From positions 1 through 54,230 of the IMG/VR virus record IMGVR_UViG_3300025120_008179: a DNA stretch of 54,230 bases, one strand, 5' to 3'. This DNA comes from a virus. Below are positions 7,010-15,512 of this stretch, one piece after another. Made by a program: the position numbers and the translations under genes. Position 1 is the stretch's first letter. Every line of letters begins with the position of its first letter. The notes below the pieces were generated by a model. That model made no database searches, was not told where the DNA came from, and worked only from the letters and a program-made list of their open reading frames with translations.

Positions 7010-7455
7010 ATCTTTTCATACTCCTTTAGTATACTATTAGCCACTGGTAATTGTAGAAAATATGCTTCTACTTCCCATGGACATTTATTATAATCTTCTT
7101 CTGACGTATTGTATTCAACACCATGCCAAATCTTTTTATCAGCACTAATATCTCTTAACTCTTTACGTAAATATTGTTTTATATGTACACATTCATGTGT
7201 CACTGTGACTATCAACTCTTCCATATCATTTAATATATCTTTACGTAAGAACATGTCAAATTCATCAGGTTCACCACCTTCAATCATAAAACCTACAGCT
7301 GCACCCATATCTTCATCTAAACCAATTTCTACATTGATGTATATTGGCTTCTCACGTTTAGGCATTAATGTAAGCATAGCATTTTCAACTGCGTCTTTGA
7401 TTGCTACACCTTGTCTTGGATCATTGATACCTACTATATTTAAGTCTATCATCAT
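6973..7455 (-). CDS. metallopeptidase-like protein (HExxH)
   Basis: 160 aa. TVTHECVHIKQY carries the HExxH zinc motif, and WEVEAYFLQ downstream can give the third ligand Glu, as in SprT-like or gluzincin-type minimal peptidases. The N-terminal half has an alternating strand/helix pattern. The target is unknown. A strong AAGGAG precedes the first ATG. It is coupled to the upstream membrane protein by overlap. Confidence 0.6.
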   Translation of the reverse strand: MMIDLNIVGINDPRQGVAIKDAVENAMLTLMPKREKPIYINVEIGLDEDMGAAVGFMIEGGEPDEFDMFLRKDILNDMEELIVTVTHECVHIKQYLRKELRDISADKKIWHGVEYNTSEEDYNKCPWEVEAYFLQLPVANSILKEYEKIWHSGQTAVAQQ

Positions 7456-7654
7456 AGTCTTTTCTCCTTCTAAAAAATCTTCTCCATAAAGCTGATCTTG
7501 TCATTGACACTATTAAGAATATTAGTGCAATTTGAAAATTCTCAAATATTGAAACTGTAATACCATAGAAAGGAAATATTGTTAATTGAATTATAATGGC
7601 TATAATGAAACCACTACCAATATCCATCATACTCTCTAATATATCTCTCTTCAT
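7421..7654 (-). CDS. two-span membrane protein (DUF7220-like)
   Basis: 77 aa: ESMMDIGSGFIIAIIIQLTI and ISIFENFQIALIFLIVSM-type segments give two membrane spans, then a basic tail (RSALWRRFFRRRKDY). This pattern matches a small family common in marine phages that I recall as DUF7220, with no known function. The start overlaps the stop of the dehydrogenase gene as ATGA. Confidence 0.65.
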   Translation of the reverse strand: MKRDILESMMDIGSGFIIAIIIQLTIFPFYGITVSIFENFQIALIFLIVSMTRSALWRRFFRRRKDYDDRLKYSRYQ

Positions 7655-8346
7655 TTGTTTAATGCTCTCCTGCCTTCATTACTATTTCTTACTTCTTTAA
7701 GCAAATCAGACTTTGTATAATCTATAAAAGCTTCTAAGTCTTTAGGTAAACATTTACCACCAAAACCAAACTCACCATCATGACCAGGTACTTCTGAATG
7801 TGATGAACCAATTCTTTCATCTGCTATAATTGCTTGACTAATATTATACCAATTCAAATTTTCTTTTTTAGCCTTATCATATAGATCATTAAAGAAACCT
7901 ACTTTAAGAGCAAGATAAGAGTTAATGCTATACTTGACAAACGCAGCTTCTTCTGCGGACATGTGGAATATTCTATGTGCATGTGAGTGTGAATCAGCAA
8001 ACACTTTTTCTGCTAATGCAATATTTTCTTTGGTACCACCAAATATTCTGAACTCTGGTAATGTAGCATCTGTAAGTGAATGCTTTTCTCTAAGAAATTC
8101 AGGTACATAACATATCTTGTCATGTAGACCCATAATCTTTTTTAATATATCAGGTCTTACAGTACATTTGATTATGACTAAACCTGTATGCCATTTCAAT
8201 ACATCAGTAAGTACATCATACAAGTAATCTTCATGATTTGTAATGATCACTGCATCTACATCAGTTAAACTTTCATGAAAGCAATGCCTAAAGATATGTC
8301 TCATTGCCATACCTACCGTACCAACACCTTGTATATCAACTAACAT
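7651..8346 (-). CDS. short nucleotide-sugar (UDP-glucose type) dehydrogenase
   Basis: About 231 aa. It has a Rossmann start QGVGTVG (GxGxxG), the helix motif VKYSINSYLALKVGFFNDL typical of UDP-glucose/GDP-mannose dehydrogenases, and the catalytic FGFGGKCLPKD with the thiol Cys. Family members are about 390-450 aa, so the C-terminal UDP-binding domain is missing and the NAD domain is shortened. It might oxidise a nucleotide sugar to its uronic acid, or need a partner. The ATG at 8346 is chosen because AAGGAG is 7 nt before it. Confidence 0.7.
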   Translation of the reverse strand: MLVDIQGVGTVGMAMRHIFRHCFHESLTDVDAVIITNHEDYLYDVLTDVLKWHTGLVIIKCTVRPDILKKIMGLHDKICYVPEFLREKHSLTDATLPEFRIFGGTKENIALAEKVFADSHSHAHRIFHMSAEEAAFVKYSINSYLALKVGFFNDLYDKAKKENLNWYNISQAIIADERIGSSHSEVPGHDGEFGFGGKCLPKDLEAFIDYTKSDLLKEVRNSNEGRRALNK

Positions 8347-9004
8347 TTGCATACTCCTTAAATAATGGATTTGTATGTCTCTTCTTATATCTTAATGTAA
8401 GACCAGTCTTACTGCCTTTAAAATTATTAGTGCAGTGTATTTTCTTATTATTGAATATTATTATGCTGTTCTCTTCGTATCTATAAGTATGACCTGATAA
8501 TTCATTCCAACACCATGAAGGGAATTGTTTAAGATGAGTTTCCCAAAACATTTGATCCATCTTCTCGCCTGTTTTGTTTGTAATAGGATAATCAAATGGA
8601 CATCCGCTTAGTGCTGTATTTACTGTAAACTGAGTTGTTGGATGTGTCATCATCCATGTCTGACTATCATCTTCCCACATCTGATCAAATATAACAAGCT
8701 TACCATTATAGTTTTCTGTTCTATTCTTTAATGGTATTACCATATTAATACTTTCTACCCATTCTTTTCTGAAGTCAGTGTGAGGATAAAACGGTTTAGT
8801 ATGTTCATAGTAATTACCAGAAACGTATTCATAATCAGTGCCTATGAGCTGCCTGATTCTGTCCTGTACTATATCTAATGTATGATCACATACTGGTGCT
8901 TTCTTCATAGCTTCAGTATCATACTCTTTATGTGAGTAGTATATCTCTAATAGAGCTTGTCTTTCTTCATCTGAAAATATACTAGATAGCTGCGTAGTTT
9001 GCAT
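8336..9004 (-). CDS. 2OG-Fe(II) oxygenase-like protein
   Basis: 222 aa. The iron triad is visible as HTD (His75, Asp77) in KPFYPHTDFRK and His190 in NNKKIHCTNNF, with Arg205 (LTLRYKKR) in the position that binds 2-oxoglutarate. This is a double-stranded beta-helix oxygenase, one of several in the window. The substrate is unknown. The gene lies between the dehydrogenase and UDG-like genes, with 11-23-nt overlaps. Confidence 0.7.
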   Translation of the reverse strand: MQTTQLSSIFSDEERQALLEIYYSHKEYDTEAMKKAPVCDHTLDIVQDRIRQLIGTDYEYVSGNYYEHTKPFYPHTDFRKEWVESINMVIPLKNRTENYNGKLVIFDQMWEDDSQTWMMTHPTTQFTVNTALSGCPFDYPITNKTGEKMDQMFWETHLKQFPSWCWNELSGHTYRYEENSIIIFNNKKIHCTNNFKGSKTGLTLRYKKRHTNPLFKEYANVS

Positions 9005-9353
9005 ATATATGTCTCTTTAATTCTCTTATAATCTTATTAGCTCTTCTCTTATCATTCCATATTCTATTCAGTCCTGATGGATGTGGCATCTTATAGTTAT
9101 TTATGTCATTCTTCTTACACCAATCATCAGCTAAATTGCCAATTGATATAATTACACTATATTTTTTTAGTGTTTCTGGTTTCAGTGTAGCTTCTTTTAA
9201 CTTTAAATCAGGTGCATGATGATCTACAAGATTATACCAATCATACATTAATATATCGCATGATTCCATCCAATCTTTTACACGTTTAAGTGTCATAGAT
9301 TTCTCTGCATCTACCTTACCAGGTGAATGACCAACAATTACAATTTGTGTCAT
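8982..9353 (-). CDS. uracil-DNA glycosylase superfamily-like protein
   Basis: 123 aa. IVGHSPGK at the N-terminus (water-activating loop position) and MPHPSGLNRIWND (HPSG, residues 91-94) are the two hallmark loops of the UDG superfamily. It is shorter than most family members and may have a divergent base preference. It may repair deaminated or modified bases in phage DNA, or act on host DNA. The start forms ATGA with the nitroreductase stop. Confidence 0.65.
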   Translation of the reverse strand: MTQIVIVGHSPGKVDAEKSMTLKRVKDWMESCDILMYDWYNLVDHHAPDLKLKEATLKPETLKKYSVIISIGNLADDWCKKNDINNYKMPHPSGLNRIWNDKRRANKIIRELKRHIYANYAAI

Positions 9354-9931
9354 TTAATTAATACCTCTATTTTTTTCTTTGGTCTTGATTTATACTTATA
9401 GTCACCATACATAGAATCATTCTTATCTTTACTTGTGTCAGGATAACCTACACCAATCATTGTAATTATTTCACCATCAGCTTCTAACAAATCACGTACA
9501 GCAGTGTCATTATGGCATGCACAATATCCTGTTTTCAAACCATGTTGGTGTGCTACTAAATTTACATAACCAGAAGCAATGCCTACTGCCATCAATTGAT
9601 CTCTCCTTACTAAAGTATTATACTGCTCAACATCCATATTTTCATAATACTTATTTGGCTCTTCGTATGCTTCGAAAGCGATCAATCTATGAGCAAGAAC
9701 TTGATCATTAGGTCTTATTATATTACTTGCATCACTATAACCCATGGTATTAGCATGTATCTTTTCAATAAGATCTCTGTCACTACATAAGTGAGCAATA
9801 TAGAATGGTAGATTTTGTTTGGATGGTGCATTTTGTAATGCATCTATTAGAAGTAGATCAATGTCTGCATCTAAATCTTTATCTAAATTCCAGTTTCTTT
9901 GTGTGGAATTACTTTCTGCAATTAGTGACAC
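9350..9931 (-). CDS. nitroreductase-like flavoprotein
   Basis: 193 aa. QRNWNLDKDLDADID and LQNAPSKQNLPFY match the N-terminal FMN-binding region, MAVGIASGYVNLVAHQHGL the central helix and MIGVGYP the C-terminal strand of nitroreductase-fold proteins. It probably binds FMN and uses NAD(P)H; the substrate is unknown. The QRNW segment must be included, so the only fitting start is GTG at 9931, inside the end of the gene upstream. Confidence 0.7.
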   Translation of the reverse strand: MSLIAESNSTQRNWNLDKDLDADIDLLLIDALQNAPSKQNLPFYIAHLCSDRDLIEKIHANTMGYSDASNIIRPNDQVLAHRLIAFEAYEEPNKYYENMDVEQYNTLVRRDQLMAVGIASGYVNLVAHQHGLKTGYCACHNDTAVRDLLEADGEIITMIGVGYPDTSKDKNDSMYGDYKYKSRPKKKIEVLIK

Positions 9932-10166
9932 TGGTCAATTTTCTAATTAGTAATAAAGCAGTGTCTTGTACCCAAGAGTTTTTTGGATTTCTTTCAGCCC
10001 ATCTTTCAATCTTCTGAACTGATGACTTTTCATCTAAATATTTTTTGCGATACCAATCAGCAAATCCTGGTTCATCTTTAAATAATGCTATTACTTCAGA
10101 AGCTTGCATTTGATCTGACCTGACTACATCTGCATATACTCTGTATAAATCTTCTTTCATCATCAT
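9909..10166 (-). CDS. hypothetical protein, 85 aa
   Basis: 85 aa, helical and charged (EDLYRVYADVVRSDQMQ... WAERNPKNSWVQDTALLLIRKL). AGAGGATAAG before the first of three ATGs supports the start. It overlaps the nitroreductase start by 23 nt. Not recognised. Confidence 0.55.
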   Translation of the reverse strand: MMMKEDLYRVYADVVRSDQMQASEVIALFKDEPGFADWYRKKYLDEKSSVQKIERWAERNPKNSWVQDTALLLIRKLTSVTNCRK

Positions 10167-10167
10167 C

Positions 10168-10587
10168 TTATCCTCTTCTCATCTTAGCAACATCAATTGC
10201 TTGTTGTTTATTAATTATAGGCACAGCATTAGACTTATGCATTTGTGCAATTCCCTTGATAAGGGTACCAGTATATTTCATTGGTTCTTTCTTAAAAGCA
10301 TTGTATTTACCGCTGTTAAGTGATGGATATTCTGGACCCTTATCTCTTGATAACGTGGGAAGTTTGTTAATGACAATATCAGTGTTAGTTTTAGGTTTCC
10401 ATAGACCACGAGTGTATAACTTATAATCTTCGAAGTCTAATATAAGATCAGGCATGCGATTAGCTTTAGCCCATTTGTTATGATTTCTATGTGATACTCT
10501 TAGAGAGGCCAGTTTAGCCTTTGTGTATTTTACATTAGCTTTTTTGGTGTTGAGGCCAGGTGTACCTCTTAATAAATGCATTGTCAT
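10168..10587 (-). CDS. conserved basic phage protein, function unknown
   Basis: 139 aa, strongly basic. The C-terminal run GIAQMHKSNAVPIIN followed by AIDVAKMRRG resembles a motif I recall from many marine myovirus proteins of unknown role. The ATG has no Shine-Dalgarno, and TATAAT ends 6 nt upstream, so the mRNA should begin at or next to the start codon. Confidence 0.6.
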   Translation of the reverse strand: MTMHLLRGTPGLNTKKANVKYTKAKLASLRVSHRNHNKWAKANRMPDLILDFEDYKLYTRGLWKPKTNTDIVINKLPTLSRDKGPEYPSLNSGKYNAFKKEPMKYTGTLIKGIAQMHKSNAVPIINKQQAIDVAKMRRG

Positions 10588-10604
10588 ACTAGTATTATAC
10601 TAGT
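10588..10604 (-). promoter_or_regulatory. palindromic -10 box, predicted leaderless start
   Basis: ACTAGTAT-T-ATACTAGT is a perfect 8-bp inverted repeat with a single central base, containing TATAAT (10594-10599) on the minus strand. The ATG at 10587 follows after 6 nt, where transcription would start. No convincing -35 was seen. Confidence 0.5.
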
Positions 10605-10609
10605 TTTTT

Positions 10610-11575
10610 CTATAAATTACCTTCAGTAAATCCAATAGACTGATTTGCCAGCATGAAATTCTCTTGAGTCATTATGGTGCCACCATTATTAAGGAATATC
10701 TTTTTAAGAGCTTTCTGTTCTTGGCTGAGAGATACTGCAGTTGGCATATAAACAGTTGCAGGAACACCACAGACTAATGCTAGGATGGCTAAACCATTCA
10801 AGGTACCATGATAATATCTACTATTCTTCATTTTTTTGACTACATTCTCGAGTGTCGAGGATGTATCTGAGTCAAAATTCCATGCAGTCGACTCATTCTC
10901 AGTTTTCCATTTAGCAATCATCTCATCTGATACACCCATACCATCGCTATCATTACTGAATTTAAAGCAATGTGTATAATGATCTTCTCCACTTCGATAG
11001 CGTGGAATAAGATCTGATCTTAATTTAGGGAAGTTTAATGCTGGTGTACCAGCTCTAGAAAATTGTGATTGAAATATATCATATGAGTACATGTCAATAT
11101 TTTTATCTGTACCACCAAAGCTTGATATTTGTTCCCAGTTATACTCTACTAGGTTAGCTACCAATTCCTTATCTGAGTCTACATTGTAAACAGCAGTACC
11201 ATCATTTAATCCTAAAAATCTTGAGTCAGGATCACCAGTAAGTGGCGTATATGCTTCGAATACTAAGTTAGGTGCATTCATTAGATCTGAATCTAATATA
11301 GACTTAACATCGTGGTATCTAAACATGATATTACCTGATGTGTCTGAATCAGGATATAGTACTTCAATATGTGGGTTATATACACCTGCATCTCTTTGTG
11401 CTTTAGTCGGATATGTTTCACCAATAAATGTCATGGCTAATAATGTATGACCTAAACCAAAATTGTATGTATCTGCAATTTCTCTTTGTGTTCCATTACG
11501 TCTACGTGCAAAACCTTTTTGAGCTGATCTCCAACCCATTTGAATTATTAGATTGTCTAGTTTACCTGATGACAT
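10610..11575 (-). CDS. GT-B-like protein, copy 1 of a tandem pair
   Basis: 321 aa. The C-terminal segment MKNSRYYHGTLNGLAILAL then CGVPATV aligns with the next gene upstream (MAQCKEFHGTLGGLSFLAL, then MKIPTTI). The GG..LA...G.P pattern resembles the nucleotide-sugar site of GT-B glycosyltransferases such as heptosyltransferases. The copies differ strongly elsewhere. This copy has five Asp-Ser-Asp tripeptides or close forms (e.g. PDSDTSGN, FDSDTSST). The ATGA-type overlap with the upstream copy suggests co-translation. Confidence 0.55.
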   Translation of the reverse strand: MSSGKLDNLIIQMGWRSAQKGFARRRNGTQREIADTYNFGLGHTLLAMTFIGETYPTKAQRDAGVYNPHIEVLYPDSDTSGNIMFRYHDVKSILDSDLMNAPNLVFEAYTPLTGDPDSRFLGLNDGTAVYNVDSDKELVANLVEYNWEQISSFGGTDKNIDMYSYDIFQSQFSRAGTPALNFPKLRSDLIPRYRSGEDHYTHCFKFSNDSDGMGVSDEMIAKWKTENESTAWNFDSDTSSTLENVVKKMKNSRYYHGTLNGLAILALVCGVPATVYMPTAVSLSQEQKALKKIFLNNGGTIMTQENFMLANQSIGFTEGNL

Positions 11576-12483
11576 TATGCTGTTGCCTCCATAAATGTTG
11601 CACCACTTCTACGTGCTAATGTTTTCATAACTTTCTTTTGTGGTGTCCAAGTCATTCTTGGATTTGTGTGTATTGTTGTAGGTATCTTCATTGATAATGC
11701 TAAGAAGGATAAACCTCCGAGTGTACCATGGAATTCTTTACATTGTGCCATTCTTCTTATAACCTTATCAAGTTTAGGCGAACCAAGATATTTGTTATGC
11801 CAATTCATAAAGTTAAATGTGTTTTTACCTGCAAAACATTTTTCTTCATATCTACCTGACATTTGTTTATCACCATCAGTAGAACTAAAATGATAACCTA
11901 TATCAAATATATCTTTATCTTTTACTAATCTGCGTTTATATGATGCTTCAGGTAATCTCCAGTTAGTATCTAGACATCTTTGTGGACCTAAAAATATACG
12001 TGCATTATTATCATCACCTGAATGTTCATGACTTCTGACTATTTCATTATTAAATCCAACCATAACATTCTCTAATTCAAAATCTACTGTGTCTTTAGTT
12101 GTTTCACCTCTAGCGGCTTTAGCTTTTGACTTAAAATCAATACCATTTTCAGAGACATGTATATAGGGTTCATAATTAATAGGTGAATGTGGTGGAAATC
12201 TAATATATTTTTGATTCTCAAAGTTTTCTTGGGTTTCATCAAATCTCATTAATGTTTTTCCTTCTTGAACAGGGTGAAAGACATTTACACCTCTTACTGC
12301 TGGAAATGAATTAATCCAACCAGCTACCACTAGATCAAAAGCCAAACCAAAGTTAATAGGATCTGTATTGGCTGGATTGAAAAATAATGGAATATCAAGG
12401 TTGTGTATCACATGTTTATAATCTCCTAATAAGGAGCTATTTTCCATGATGTATTCTTTTGTAAGGCCATCTAATATACTCAT
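11575..12483 (-). CDS. GT-B-like protein, copy 2 of a tandem pair
   Basis: 302 aa. Paralogue of the 321-aa product just downstream, with the same C-terminal layout: a helix, KEFHGTLGGLSFLALSMKIP, a PTTIHTNPR strand and a final basic helix ending SGATFME. It looks like the C-terminal half of a GT-B glycosyltransferase. The N-terminal half (LFFNPANTDPINFGLAFDL...) is not recognised. Function is inferred only, and no acceptor is known. Confidence 0.55.
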   Translation of the reverse strand: MSILDGLTKEYIMENSSLLGDYKHVIHNLDIPLFFNPANTDPINFGLAFDLVVAGWINSFPAVRGVNVFHPVQEGKTLMRFDETQENFENQKYIRFPPHSPINYEPYIHVSENGIDFKSKAKAARGETTKDTVDFELENVMVGFNNEIVRSHEHSGDDNNARIFLGPQRCLDTNWRLPEASYKRRLVKDKDIFDIGYHFSSTDGDKQMSGRYEEKCFAGKNTFNFMNWHNKYLGSPKLDKVIRRMAQCKEFHGTLGGLSFLALSMKIPTTIHTNPRMTWTPQKKVMKTLARRSGATFMEATA

Positions 12484-12497
12484 ACTATATTTAATTC

Positions 12498-12734
12498 CTA
12501 TGTATCAGTAAAAGATCTAGATTCGCAGAAGTACTCCCAACTTAACAGATGATTACCTTCTTCATCTTCTATGTGCTTTTCAAATAAGCCTAATGTAAGC
12601 ATTACTTTATTAGAGTGCAGAAACTCTCTACATTCATATAACGTTTCAAATTCACCACCTGGCCAGTCTGTTTGCATTTGGACAGGATTATTTGCATACC
12701 ATAACAAAGCAGTTATTACTACAATAGTTTTCAT
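12498..12734 (-). CDS. small exported protein with paired Cys
   Basis: 78 aa: a signal-like start (MKTIVVITALLWYANNPVQ) and a mature part with two Cys (LYECREFLHSN and WEYFCESRS) that could form a disulfide. The ATG at 12734 overlaps the upstream stop as ATGA and follows AAAGGA by 8 nt, better than the ATG at 12743. Probably periplasmic or membrane-attached. Function unknown. Confidence 0.6.
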   Translation of the reverse strand: MKTIVVITALLWYANNPVQMQTDWPGGEFETLYECREFLHSNKVMLTLGLFEKHIEDEEGNHLLSWEYFCESRSFTDT

Positions 12735-13951
12735 TTTTGCCATCCTTTGATTACACTGTCAGAAAAATTATTATAGCTAAATTCTAATCTGTCTACAAAT
12801 TTAACAGCTTCACCTTTTTTAGAATTTATAGCTACATAACCTTCTGGATTAGTCACTTTAAAACCACTACTTGTTTTAACAAATTGCTTTTGTTTATCCA
12901 ACGATACTAGTTTTTTAATTATTTGTACTTTAGCTTGAGTAATGAGATCTACATATTCAAATGCAGCTTTTAAAATAGCAGCATTCTTACCAAGATCAGA
13001 TCTTAATTGTCTCTTTGCAGCTCTCTTAGAGTCTATAGCTTTATCTGTCTTTAACTTACTGATAATCTTATCTTCGTAATATGTATCTACATATTCAATA
13101 TAATCTTTTACTGGATTTTTTCTTGCTGTAGGCAATTGACCTTTTCTAATATTAGAGTTTATAAATGTTTTTATTCCAGCACCAACAGCAGCTGATGGTA
13201 TCATTGCCATTATTTCTTTAAGCTTATCAAACTTGCCAATTTTACTTTCTGCTGATGATAAGATTTTTTCTACTTTAATTTTCTCAGCATCAGTAAAGGC
13301 AACATTAGCACCTTTAAAATATGCATCATCCATCCATATAGAACGTGAGCTTTTTAATTTATTTACGTTTACTCCGAATCTTGCTTTCATACTTTGTAAG
13401 TCTTTACCTGAATATGTAGTATGCCAAACAACACCTATGTTTGCATTTCTTATTTGTTTACCTACATCACTTTCAGCATCCCAAGCATAAACAATAGTAT
13501 TCGGATGAGCTGTTATGTATCTTTTATCATCAATAGTCTCATATTTCTGATCACCTTTAGTAAACATAAGGTCACCTTGTAATACAACTCCTGATGGTAT
13601 ACCAATCTTTTGAAACTCTTTATGAGCAATTGCAAGCTTATCACCTGTTTTAAATTTTTTCTTATCAGATGCACTCTTATATAGTATTGGTGTTTTGTTG
13701 AATGCTGATTTTGTTGATACAAAGAATTTACCATCAGCAGGATCTACACCAGCAAATATAGCAGGTGCACCATCCCATTTGATTGTAAGTGCTGTCTCAC
13801 CCGTACCAATGCCATCCAATACATTTCTACAAGATTCAATAGATGCCTTAGCACCTTCATCTCCTCTTTCAAATAGGTCTTCATCTACATGTGTAAGATG
13901 TAGATTCTGTGAGCTGTCAGCAGCTTCAGATAAGAAACTAGCCAAATTCAT
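12731..13951 (-). CDS. DUF6267-like protein with ligase-like KxDG motif
   Basis: 406 aa. It begins with an HLTHVDEDLFERG-type region, then TIKWDGAPAIFAGVDP (KWDG, Lys58-Gly61), VVLQGDLMF, HPNTIVYAW and NIGVVWHTTYSG, a layout I recall from the DUF6267 family of T4-like phages. KxDG, the LxGDL-like strand, and EGYVAI plus AVKFV at the C-terminus sit like motifs I, III, IV and V of ATP-dependent ligases and RNA ligases. A covalent nucleotidyltransferase is therefore plausible, though the function is unproven. Confidence 0.65.
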   Translation of the reverse strand: MNLASFLSEAADSSQNLHLTHVDEDLFERGDEGAKASIESCRNVLDGIGTGETALTIKWDGAPAIFAGVDPADGKFFVSTKSAFNKTPILYKSASDKKKFKTGDKLAIAHKEFQKIGIPSGVVLQGDLMFTKGDQKYETIDDKRYITAHPNTIVYAWDAESDVGKQIRNANIGVVWHTTYSGKDLQSMKARFGVNVNKLKSSRSIWMDDAYFKGANVAFTDAEKIKVEKILSSAESKIGKFDKLKEIMAMIPSAAVGAGIKTFINSNIRKGQLPTARKNPVKDYIEYVDTYYEDKIISKLKTDKAIDSKRAAKRQLRSDLGKNAAILKAAFEYVDLITQAKVQIIKKLVSLDKQKQFVKTSSGFKVTNPEGYVAINSKKGEAVKFVDRLEFSYNNFSDSVIKGWQK

Positions 13952-14996
13952 GTCCAGCCACTCTTTTCATTTGTTTTTTGAATTCTGCAAAAGATGGTTT
14001 GTCTTTATATAGTTTGATACTAATTTCTGGTCTGTCTTTACCTTTAATTCTCCACATAAGACCTTTGTCTTTATGCTCTGCTTTAGTAGTCTTTACTACA
14101 CGTCTTTTATATCCTGCTTCCCATGATTCTGTACCTTCACTAAAAGAACCAAAGCTAATTAGTTCTCTGTTTGATATGATCTCAAAGAAAGTCTTAGATG
14201 TTTCTGCATTGATCTTATTGTAGTTGCTTAATTCTACTTCTGACATTGTAGGTCTATATGTAAATACTCTTTCTAATGGATTTAACATGATTTGACCTGT
14301 AGTTCTCATAACACCTTTACCTTTATTGATTCTTATAGGATTCATTTGTGGGTCTTTTTCAGGTGCTACACCTAAGGCGTTCAATAATGCTTGTGGATCC
14401 TTAGCTTTTTTAATTTCTGCAGTTGCTATTTTCAATCTGCTTTCTGAAGATAACCTATCAGGTTTTTGTTCAGGGTCTTTTATATCATAACCTGTCCATG
14501 GTAATGCTATACCATGATTTGTTCTTACACAAATATCTTTTGGTTGAATCTTTTTAACTATGCTGTGATATTTTTGATCAGGTTTTTCGTAATTAGTAAA
14601 TGCAGCTTCAATAAGATAGCATTCTTTACCATCAGAAATAATAGTGTTTCCAGGAATCTGTGAATCTAATAATGATTTGACTGCACCTTTTACAGTCTTT
14701 TGATATAGTGCTCTTCTTATTCTTTGTCCATCAGGTGATGTCCAGTTTTGAGAATCAGATGCTCTACCACCACCTTCTTTCTCATCTTTTTTAACCATCA
14801 CTGAAGCAGATACTATTGATAAGCCTGTTTCATTTAGACCTTCACTATAACCCGTAGTTGTATCACGTAGGAATAAGCGTTCAATGCCTGAACGTTTTGA
14901 TTGAACTAATTTTACCTCAGTAGGATAATTACGGTCACGATTTTTTACTAAAATCCAACCATGTCCTTTGAAGTGCTTTGCAGCAACAACACACAT
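13938..14996 (-). CDS. Ntn-hydrolase-like protein (C45-type)
   Basis: 352 aa. It starts Met-Cys (MCVVAAKHFKGHGWILVKNRDRNY): removal of Met1 would expose Cys2 as an N-terminal nucleophile, and KNRDRNY matches the NRDxD/NRN-type strand of Ntn amidohydrolases. LNETGLSIVSASV continues the beta sandwich. It may be an amidase or acyltransferase. Marine myoviruses carry similar proteins. The C-terminal 100 residues are basic and not recognised. It overlaps the KWDG gene by 14 nt. Confidence 0.65.
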   Translation of the reverse strand: MCVVAAKHFKGHGWILVKNRDRNYPTEVKLVQSKRSGIERLFLRDTTTGYSEGLNETGLSIVSASVMVKKDEKEGGGRASDSQNWTSPDGQRIRRALYQKTVKGAVKSLLDSQIPGNTIISDGKECYLIEAAFTNYEKPDQKYHSIVKKIQPKDICVRTNHGIALPWTGYDIKDPEQKPDRLSSESRLKIATAEIKKAKDPQALLNALGVAPEKDPQMNPIRINKGKGVMRTTGQIMLNPLERVFTYRPTMSEVELSNYNKINAETSKTFFEIISNRELISFGSFSEGTESWEAGYKRRVVKTTKAEHKDKGLMWRIKGKDRPEISIKLYKDKPSFAEFKKQMKRVAGHEFG

Positions 14997-15509
14997 TTAC
15001 TCACCATTCAAACGTGAGTTAACTTTATCCCAATCAATAATATCAAATATAGAATCAACAAATGCTGCTCGATCATGACCGAAAGTATATGCGTAAGCAT
15101 GTTCCCAACAGTTTATAATCATTCCAACATTATCTACAATTCTATAATTAGGTATAATATTCACATAACCTTGCATGTTCATAAATACCCAACCAGAACC
15201 TTGTAATCTCGAAGCTTGTTCTTGAACTTGCTTCTTAAAATTATCAAAATTCCCATACCTTTGTGTAATGATATGTTCCGCTTTTCCAATAGGGATATTG
15301 TTTTCTCTTCGTTCCCTTAAATTTTCGAAGTACAACCCGTGAAGGTGTGCTCCGGCTTTGTTAAAAGCAAAATCGCCAATACCTTTATTAAAATCTTCCA
15401 CTAACTTCATGTAGATTTTGTTATAATGTATATCAAAACCTACTTCATTTATTGCAGGCTTTAATTGGCCTATATCGTGACCAAATTTCACGCATTCTAA
15501 TAATGCCAT
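14997..15509 (-). CDS. Fe/Mn superoxide dismutase-like protein with Asp-to-Asn ligand change
   Basis: 170 aa. Almost the whole Fe/Mn-SOD layout is visible: DIHYNKIYMKLV (His28, first ligand), AHLHGLYFENL (His57, second ligand), RYGNFDNFKKQ, GSGWVFM and CWEHAYAY (His137). The usual Asp of DxWEH is Asn133 (N-C-W-E-H), and the second-shell His of HxKHH is Ile. It could bind metal differently, be inactive, or act as a virion or binding protein. The stop is immediately followed by the Ntn-hydrolase ATG. Confidence 0.75.
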   Translation of the reverse strand: MALLECVKFGHDIGQLKPAINEVGFDIHYNKIYMKLVEDFNKGIGDFAFNKAGAHLHGLYFENLRERRENNIPIGKAEHIITQRYGNFDNFKKQVQEQASRLQGSGWVFMNMQGYVNIIPNYRIVDNVGMIINCWEHAYAYTFGHDRAAFVDSIFDIIDWDKVNSRLNGE

Positions 15510-15512
15510 ATT

